NCBI GenBank assembly: GCA_029880105.1
Contig: JAOUPA010000054.1
Location: 1 to 10,999, forward strand
Direction: 5' to 3'
DNA: 10,999 bases
DNA from: Gammaproteobacteria bacterium
GTDB taxonomy: Bacteria; Pseudomonadota; Gammaproteobacteria; SZUA-229
A model generated the notes under the pieces. The model saw only the letters and a list, made by a program, of their open reading frames with translations, was not told where the DNA came from and made no database searches. Made by a program: the position numbers and the translations under genes. Shown in pieces: positions 5,943 to 10,999 of the stretch; the stretch's first letter is position 1; each line of letters starts with the position of its first letter.

Positions 5943-6665
5943 CTACTCTGATTCAAGTACTGATTTCACAAATGGCACGGTCAGGCGACGTTGCATCGCC
6001 ATAGCGGCAGTATCAAGCATATTGAGCCGCTCAAACAGGCCAAATAAATCACGTGGATAATGACGAATTAAATATTCTGCAACATTATCAGGCATCTCCA
6101 GCCCCCGTTGCCCGGCTCGAATACACAGTGCCTCACGCTTGGCTTCATCATTTAGTGCCTGCAACTGAAATACCGGCCCCCAGGCCAGCCGGGATCGTAA
6201 ATCTGGCAGCTTTATCGCCAGTGCCTCGGGTGATTTTGAAGCGCTCAATAACAGGTTATTACCCGATTCGCGCATACGATTGATTAAATCAAACAGCGCC
6301 TCCTCCCACTCGGGTGATTGCGCCATCAGTTCAACATTGTCCAGACAAACCAGATTGAGCTGCTCCAGCCCTTCTAATACCTGTGTAGGTTGCTGAATAA
6401 TTTCTTCAGCAGGTAAATAGCAGACAGTACGCTGTTCATCGGCCGCCAGATGACAGGCCGCCTGCAATAAATGGCTTTTGCCTTTACCATAAGCTGACCA
6501 GATATAAACCTGTTTCTCTCCCTCGCCCAGCGCACATTGCTTCACAATGCCAATCGCAATTTCATTATCACCCGCTACCAATGTATCAAAGCTAAAGACT
6601 TCGCGAACATCAAAGTACAGTGGCAGTTGCTTAAAAGATTGATTGAGCTTGCTTGACGACGACAT
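5943..6665 (-). CDS. hda: Hda, DnaA-homologous regulatory inactivator
   Basis: Hda binds the DNA-loaded sliding clamp and stimulates ATP hydrolysis by DnaA, preventing re-initiation of replication. The 240 residues match the family (AAA+ domain without the DnaA DNA-binding domain). Visible: clamp-binding motif QLPLYF at 13-18; a Walker A variant SAYGKGKS at 57-64, lacking the first glycine as E. coli Hda does; Walker B LVCLDN at 105-110; sensor I LLLSAS at 138-143; box VII LPDLRSRL with R159, the likely arginine finger (R153 in E. coli); and sensor II near R205 (PRDLFGLFERL). All key elements are intact. It begins 2 nt after the DUF2066 stop (TAG-TT-ATG), a strong sign of coupling. DnaA itself is ruled out by the missing helix-turn-helix domain. 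Confidence 0.95.
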   Translation of the reverse strand: MSSSSKLNQSFKQLPLYFDVREVFSFDTLVAGDNEIAIGIVKQCALGEGEKQVYIWSAYGKGKSHLLQAACHLAADEQRTVCYLPAEEIIQQPTQVLEGLEQLNLVCLDNVELMAQSPEWEEALFDLINRMRESGNNLLLSASKSPEALAIKLPDLRSRLAWGPVFQLQALNDEAKREALCIRAGQRGLEMPDNVAEYLIRHYPRDLFGLFERLNMLDTAAMAMQRRLTVPFVKSVLESE

Positions 6666-6667
6666 AA

Positions 6668-7849
6668 CTAGCGCAGAATAAAGCGATAAGACCGATTGGC
6701 AGTCACAGTCGGGGGAATAGCGTTATCAGTTACAGTCGCTGTTTCCGTGGCGACTTTTTCCTGAAGTGCATTTATTACCTGCTCTGCATTACTTTTTTCT
6801 TCGACTATTTCCATGGTTGAACCAGATTGGATCAGTTTCAGTAGATCATCCACTTTGGTACGTATACTCAGATCAAATGTCACTCGATCAGCTTCGACCT
6901 GGGCCAGCTGTACTGCCTGCACCGCCGATAAACTCGACAGGTATTTTTCAGCACGACGGAAAGACTCCACATTACTCACCTGACTAATTTCCACGGTGAT
7001 CTGCTGGTACTGTGACCCGTCAACAGCCTGCAGTGTTGCGTATTTCTGTCCCAGCACATCGGCGCTCAAATCCATCGCCCTGGCAATCAGGCTAACATAA
7101 TCAGCGCCACTCAGACGCCACCTTTTAATTTCATCACCGGCTATCAGCGACCACTGCCCTGTCCAGAGCTGGCCATCCCAACTGATACTGACTGATATCG
7201 CAGGCCCTGATGAATAGCGCTGTGACGCCTTTTTGACTGGCTCAGCAAAACCCGCCCAGACATCGGCAAAACGGACAATATCCTGGTCGGCTGCGTCATT
7301 TTCTGGCCATATAACTGGAATACCGCGCCGTTTGAAGGCCTCCTCAGCCTGCGCCTTAATGGGTGAGGTATCATTGGCCCTCAGGATATAGCGCTGACCA
7401 CCATCACGTACCGCCAGCCAGATCACCACCTGGCTACGATGCTCACCCCAGATGGGCACCGCCTGCTGACGCAGAAAATCCAGTACTTTGGTTGCGTTAT
7501 ACCGTGCCCAGAGGCGCTTTGAGACAGCTGCCTGGTTCTGCGCATCCGTCTGCGTGCTGTACTCAAACTGCTGCACATAACTGCTGGCAGAGGGCGCCTT
7601 GATTTTTTTCAGAATCTCGCTATCCCCGGAAATGCGTATCAGTACCTCGACCAGGCCATCATCCAGGGCTGCATCACGAATTGCCCTGTTTTCGTCAAGA
7701 ACCGGCATATCGACTTCAAACAGATTCTCAACCACGATCGCAGAGACCGGTATCGGTGCCAGGCCCAGCATTGAGAAAGCGAGCAGAAGCAGTTTCAGCC
7801 TTTTTGTCGGGGCAGAACCGGAATGGTTGCCTGTTTTTTGATACGCCAT
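6668..7849 (-). CDS. DUF2066 secreted protein
   Basis: A predicted exported protein of 393 residues from the ATG at 7849. A basic stretch (TKRLK) and a hydrophobic core lead to PVSA, with likely cleavage after residue 37. The mature part shows the DUF2066 pattern: early VDVP-like segment (FEVDMPVLDENRA), LVRISG-like LIRISGD, then PIWGEHRSQVVIWLAVRDG. The function is unknown, though the family sits upstream of hda in many Gammaproteobacteria. The frame also allows a GTG at 7879 (403 residues), but a perfect TATAAT at 7887-7882 ends 2 nt before that GTG; if it is the -10 element, the transcript starts within or just past the GTG. Neither start has a clear ribosome site, so the start is uncertain. 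The C-terminal 60 residues are Thr/Ala-rich with low complexity. Confidence 0.87.
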   Translation of the reverse strand: MAYQKTGNHSGSAPTKRLKLLLLAFSMLGLAPIPVSAIVVENLFEVDMPVLDENRAIRDAALDDGLVEVLIRISGDSEILKKIKAPSASSYVQQFEYSTQTDAQNQAAVSKRLWARYNATKVLDFLRQQAVPIWGEHRSQVVIWLAVRDGGQRYILRANDTSPIKAQAEEAFKRRGIPVIWPENDAADQDIVRFADVWAGFAEPVKKASQRYSSGPAISVSISWDGQLWTGQWSLIAGDEIKRWRLSGADYVSLIARAMDLSADVLGQKYATLQAVDGSQYQQITVEISQVSNVESFRRAEKYLSSLSAVQAVQLAQVEADRVTFDLSIRTKVDDLLKLIQSGSTMEIVEEKSNAEQVINALQEKVATETATVTDNAIPPTVTANRSYRFILR

Positions 7850-7881
7850 ATACAGATTAGCTAGAGGATTAATTTGCACAG

Positions 7882-7887
7882 ATTATA
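7882..7887 (-). promoter_or_regulatory. Possible -10 element for DUF2066-hda
   Basis: A perfect TATAAT reads on the minus strand at 7887-7882 in the divergent region between the DUF2066 gene and purM. No good -35 lies 16-18 bp upstream, so this is a candidate only. If real, transcription would begin near 7875, favouring the ATG at 7849 as the DUF2066 start. No convincing promoter for purM was seen in the same region. Confidence 0.35.
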
Positions 7888-7982
7888 CAATCACACGGTC
7901 AGGAGCGTGTACAATACCACACCTTTAAACCTATCTATTAATATTGCGAAGCGGTAATCGCCAACAACACCGGTTTCAGGAA

Positions 7983-9035
7983 ATGTCGGACAATACTCAA
8001 ACACCAAACAACCCTTCTCTCAGCTACCGTGATGCAGGTGTCGATATCGATGCCGGTAACCTTCTGGTGGAAAAAATTCGTGGTAGCGTCGTCAGCACAA
8101 AACGCCCCGGGGTTATGGGCAGCATCGGTGGCTTTGGTGGCCTGTTTGAGATTCCGGAAGGTTATAAACAGCCGGTACTGGTTTCCGGTACCGATGGCGT
8201 AGGCACCAAGCTAAAACTGGCCATTGAGCTGGGCAAGCACGACACTATCGGCATTGATCTGGTCGCCATGTGTGTCAATGATATTCTAGTAATGGGTGCC
8301 GAACCGCTATTCTTCCTCGACTACTACGCCACCGGTAAACTGGATACCGAAATTGCCGCCAATGTGATCGAAGGAATCGCAGAAGGTTGCCGTCAATCCA
8401 ATGCCGCCCTTATTGGTGGTGAAACCGCAGAAATGCCCGGTATGTATAGTACAGGTGATTATGACCTGGCCGGTTTCTGCGTCGGGGTCGTTGAAAAAGA
8501 AAATATTATCGACGGCTCAAGAGTAAAAGCAGGTGATGCCATTATTGCACTGGCCTCTTCTGGGCCTCACTCCAATGGCTACTCACTGATTCGAAAAATT
8601 ATCGAAGTGAGTGGTGCATCACTGGAACAGGACTGTGGCGGTGTTGCCCTGGGCGATGCGCTGCTGGCACCTACTCGTATTTATGTTTCATCAATTCACC
8701 AGGTATTAAAGACAATTCCGCTGCATGCGCTGGCGCACATTACTGGTGGTGGACTGCTTGAAAATATCCCACGCGTATTACCCGAGAATACCCAGGCAGT
8801 GCTTGATAAACAGAGCTGTAAGCTACCACCTGTTTTTGAGTGGTTACAGAAAAATGGCAATGTTGAAATGAATGAAATGTACCGCACTTTCAACTGCGGT
8901 ATCGGTATGGCCGTCATCGTCGCTGCCGAAGAGGCAGAAAATACCATCAAAGCCTTCAATAAGGCTGGTGAAAAGGCATGGCGCTTGGGTGAAATTACTC
9001 AGTATTCCGGCAAAGCCAACGTCATTATCAAATAA
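7983..9035 (+). CDS. purM: Phosphoribosylformylglycinamidine cyclo-ligase (AIR synthetase)
   Basis: PurM closes the imidazole ring of the purine precursor, turning FGAM and ATP into AIR in the cytosol. The 350-residue protein aligns by eye with E. coli PurM along its whole length: SLSYRDAGVDIDAG at 12-25, a glycine-rich GSIGGFGGLF near 46-55, the ATP-binding SGTDGVGTKL at 68-77, GIDLVAMCVND at 90-100, GGETAEMPGMY at 145-155, then SSGPHSNGYS and EMYRTFNCGIGM. The frame stays open upstream to a TTG at 7944, but the ATG at 7983 gives the family N-terminus. Its AGGA (7978-7981) is only 1 nt from the ATG, unusually close. purN starts 12 nt after the stop. No PurR-like palindrome was seen upstream. 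Confidence 0.97.
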   Translation: MSDNTQTPNNPSLSYRDAGVDIDAGNLLVEKIRGSVVSTKRPGVMGSIGGFGGLFEIPEGYKQPVLVSGTDGVGTKLKLAIELGKHDTIGIDLVAMCVNDILVMGAEPLFFLDYYATGKLDTEIAANVIEGIAEGCRQSNAALIGGETAEMPGMYSTGDYDLAGFCVGVVEKENIIDGSRVKAGDAIIALASSGPHSNGYSLIRKIIEVSGASLEQDCGGVALGDALLAPTRIYVSSIHQVLKTIPLHALAHITGGGLLENIPRVLPENTQAVLDKQSCKLPPVFEWLQKNGNVEMNEMYRTFNCGIGMAVIVAAEEAENTIKAFNKAGEKAWRLGEITQYSGKANVIIK

Positions 9036-9047
9036 TCGGCTACAACC

Positions 9048-9713
9048 GTGAGCACGCCATCAATTGTTATATTGATCTCAGGCTCGGGTAGCAACCTTCA
9101 GGCGATTATCGATGCCGTTGCTGAAGGGAAAATTCATGCCAGCATCAGTGCCGTAATTAGCAATCACCCTGATGCCTTAGGCTTAAAACGTGCGCAAGCA
9201 GCAAATATTGACACCATTGTCATCGATCACACCGAATTTGCCGAACGCTCACAGTTTGATCAAACACTGACGAACCAGGTAGCCAAACTCAAACCAGATC
9301 TGGTTGTTCTGGCCGGTTTTATGCGAATTCTGTCTGAAGAATTTATAACGCAATTTGAGGAGCGTTTGCTCAATATCCATCCCTCACTATTACCCGAATT
9401 CAAAGGCATACAGACCCATCGCCGTGCACTGGAAGCCAACAAGAAGCAGCACGGTGCCAGCGTCCATTTTGTTAGCAATGAACTTGATAGTGGCCCGGTG
9501 GTCATACAGGCTAGAATACCTGTACTGAGTGATGATAATGAGAAAACACTGGCTGAGCGCGTGTTACAGCAGGAGCACGTGATTTATCCCATCGCCATAG
9601 AGTGGTTTGTTAGCGGTCGGGTAAAGCTGCTGAATAATCAGGTATACTTTGACGATAAGCCCATTGCAGAAGCTGCCACATGGATATCCAACACACTGTC
9701 CCTACCAAAATAA
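9048..9713 (+). CDS. purN: Phosphoribosylglycinamide formyltransferase (GAR transformylase)
   Basis: PurN transfers a formyl group from 10-formyltetrahydrofolate to GAR, two steps before PurM in purine synthesis. The 221 residues include the N-terminal phosphate loop ISGSGSNLQ at 10-18, the folate-site LAGFMRIL at 88-95, NIHPSLLP with catalytic N109 and H111, and D147 in ELDSGPV. These correspond to N106, H108 and D144 of E. coli. Translation must begin at a GTG (9048), since no ATG precedes the phosphate loop; the ribosome site is poor and purM ends 12 nt before, so coupling is likely. The last 34 nt overlap the start of the DUF3108 gene in another frame. A purT-type enzyme is excluded by sequence. 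Confidence 0.96.
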   Translation: MSTPSIVILISGSGSNLQAIIDAVAEGKIHASISAVISNHPDALGLKRAQAANIDTIVIDHTEFAERSQFDQTLTNQVAKLKPDLVVLAGFMRILSEEFITQFEERLLNIHPSLLPEFKGIQTHRRALEANKKQHGASVHFVSNELDSGPVVIQARIPVLSDDNEKTLAERVLQQEHVIYPIAIEWFVSGRVKLLNNQVYFDDKPIAEAATWISNTLSLPK

Positions 9714-10495
9714 AAATCTCTATAAAAGCAGTAGTATTTATTCTGGCGCTATTGCCTGCCATATGCTTTGCCTTGCCTCCCGAGTTTACTGCCAGCTATG
9801 ATCTTGAAAAATTCGGCATATTAGCAGCAAAAAGTAACTACTCACTTAAATATGAAAACAATGGTATTCGCATGCTTCAACATACCGAAGCCGCTGGTTT
9901 TGCTGCACTATTTCGTAATGACGAGCTAGATGAAAACAGTTTTCTTTCAGTACAGGGCGACCTGCTATTATTAACAGAGTTCAGCTACAAACAAAAATCA
10001 CCCGACAATAAAAATCGTGATATCCAGCTAAAAATTGACTGGGTCCAGTCGGAAAACAAACTACTGGGTAACGTTGAAGGTATAGCTAGTGGAAAGAAAT
10101 TCAATCTAAAAACAAATAAGCCTGTGTGGGATACCTGCACTTACCAGATTCCCTTAATGCTCAATACCAAAGAAGGCTCTTCCCCTCAGAAAATAACCAT
10201 GATGGTAAAGGGAAAATTAAGAAAACATACATTTATTACACACAACACCGAAAAAATCGAGATAAACGGTAACATAATTCAAACCATCAAGGTTGAGCGC
10301 GATCCTGGCAAAAATAAAAACCCCATTTATTTCTGGCTGGCTCCAGAACTAAATAATTTACCGGTAAAAATTGAAAAGTGGCGAAATGGAAAAATAGAAC
10401 TCACAATGACACTCAATCAAGCCATTTTCCCGGCAGACGAAGATAAAAATTTTCAACCGGCAACCACTAACACCGAGGAGCTCGAAGACCTGTGA
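9680..10495 (+). CDS. DUF3108 secreted protein
   Basis: A 271-residue predicted periplasmic protein. A lysine-rich start and a hydrophobic run at 17-28 lead to CFA with probable cleavage after A31. The mature part begins PPEFTASYDLEKFGILAAKS, the usual opening of DUF3108 proteins, which are mostly beta strand and of unknown function. Later PIYFWLAPELNNLPVKIE is also typical. The start lies inside purN (34-nt overlap, different frame), and no other in-frame ATG precedes the signal peptide, so the overlap seems real. The stop overlaps the darP start by GTGA. Base composition is more A-rich than its neighbours: bases 10201-10260 are 30% G+C by hand count, against 60% for 8101-8160 in purM. The function cannot be given. 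Confidence 0.88.
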   Translation: MDIQHTVPTKIKISIKAVVFILALLPAICFALPPEFTASYDLEKFGILAAKSNYSLKYENNGIRMLQHTEAAGFAALFRNDELDENSFLSVQGDLLLLTEFSYKQKSPDNKNRDIQLKIDWVQSENKLLGNVEGIASGKKFNLKTNKPVWDTCTYQIPLMLNTKEGSSPQKITMMVKGKLRKHTFITHNTEKIEINGNIIQTIKVERDPGKNKNPIYFWLAPELNNLPVKIEKWRNGKIELTMTLNQAIFPADEDKNFQPATTNTEELEDL

Positions 10496-10995
10496 AGTTC
10501 GAAGAAGAATTTGACGATGAATTGCTGCCCAGTAAATCGCAAATCAAGCGTGACTGCGATGCCATGCAAAAAATGGGAGAAGAGCTCATCGGGCTCAAAC
10601 AGGCCGAACTTGATAGCATGGATCTTCCCGAGGACCTTGATGAGGCTGTACGTACCGCACAAAAAATAAAATCCAGAACCGGGTTAAAACGCCAGCGTCA
10701 ATACATTGGTAAAATCATGCGCCAGCTCGACAGTGATTCAATCAAAAAGCAACTCGAAAAAATCCAGCATCGACACGACACCAATACTGCCGAATTCAGG
10801 AAACTGGAACGATGGCGAGATCGCTTACTCGATGATGACAAAGCGGCACTGGATGAAATTATCGAGGCACATCCAGATGTAGATCGCCAGCATATCAATC
10901 AGCTAGCACGTCAGGCCAGACGTGAGCAACAGACAGAAAAACCACCCGTGTCTGCGCGCAAATTATTCAAATATCTGCGTGAACTACAGGAATAG
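10492..10995 (+). CDS. darP: Ribosome biogenesis factor DarP (YjgA, DUF615)
   Basis: A 167-residue, highly charged, helical cytosolic protein matching E. coli YjgA/DarP, which binds late 50S precursors and promotes maturation around the peptidyl transferase centre. Family landmarks: PSKSQIKRD near 13-21, AQKIKSRTGLKRQRQYIGKIMRQLD near 56-79, LERWRDRLLDDD, PDVDRQHINQLARQARRE, and the closing SARKLFKYLREL. It starts at a GTG that overlaps the DUF3108 stop (GTGA). GAGGAG at 10475-10480 lies 11 nt upstream, a little far but usable, and coupling probably helps. It is complete, ending 4 nt before the window edge. The E. coli protein has an acidic N-terminal extension; here it is shorter but still acidic (EEEFDDE). 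Confidence 0.94.
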   Translation: MKFEEEFDDELLPSKSQIKRDCDAMQKMGEELIGLKQAELDSMDLPEDLDEAVRTAQKIKSRTGLKRQRQYIGKIMRQLDSDSIKKQLEKIQHRHDTNTAEFRKLERWRDRLLDDDKAALDEIIEAHPDVDRQHINQLARQARREQQTEKPPVSARKLFKYLRELQE

Positions 10996-10999
10996 CCAT

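Noticed and set aside
7363..7602. Plus-strand open frames opposite the DUF2066 gene (also near 6766 and 7599)
   Set aside because: No family pattern, biased composition expected from the complement of a coding strand, and no initiation signals.
7893..7910. Inverted repeat ACACG/CGTGT in the DUF2066-purM divergent region
   Set aside because: Only 5 bp per arm with an 8-nt spacer; it does not resemble the PurR box and could arise by chance.
7944..7982. Longer purM from a TTG start
   Set aside because: The 13 added residues do not resemble the PurM N-terminus and no ribosome site precedes the TTG.

Overview
The window reads as an ordinary chromosomal segment of a gammaproteobacterium. Base composition is moderate, genes are packed almost end to end, and no stretch over 300 bases lacks a gene. 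All 15 genes look intact apart from cysG, which is cut by the left edge. The block arsC-wrbA-DUF2069 / hda-DUF2066 / purM-purN is, from memory, in the same order in Pseudomonas aeruginosa (around PA0944-PA0950). The fused siroheme synthase, Hda and DarP/YjgA also fit Gammaproteobacteria. The genus cannot be named from this sequence.

Left part (1-4413, all minus strand). Transcription runs right to left: a LysM lipoprotein gene with its own sigma70-like promoter and a strong intrinsic terminator; acylphosphatase (acyP), which starts only 7 nt beyond that terminator; an orphan PilB/GspE-type ATPase, joined to acyP by a small hairpin over the stop codon; then, after a new promoter with a perfect TATAAT, a DUF302 protein, a glutaredoxin and siroheme synthase (cysG).

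Middle part (4414-5942). A 188-bp divergent region separates the LysM gene from a tight plus-strand operon: glutaredoxin-type arsenate reductase family protein (arsC), WrbA flavoprotein, and a small DUF2069 membrane protein. It converges on hda with only 9 bp between stop codons.

Right part (5943-10999). hda and a secreted DUF2066 protein form a minus-strand pair. Divergent from them is a plus-strand operon of purM and purN (purine synthesis), a secreted DUF3108 protein and darP/yjgA (50S ribosome assembly). The members of this operon are 12 nt apart or overlapping, which suggests translational coupling.

Themes are thiol/redox chemistry (Grx, ArsC, WrbA, DUF302, siroheme), envelope proteins (LysM lipoprotein, DUF2066, DUF2069, DUF3108), replication control (Hda), purine synthesis and ribosome assembly. 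No tRNA or rRNA gene, CRISPR array, insertion sequence or phage gene was seen. I found no convincing new multi-gene system. The points most worth a second look are the terminator set against acyP, the hairpin at the acyP-pilB junction, the orphan secretion ATPase, and unusual cysteine or phosphosite motifs in Grx, ArsC and CysG.
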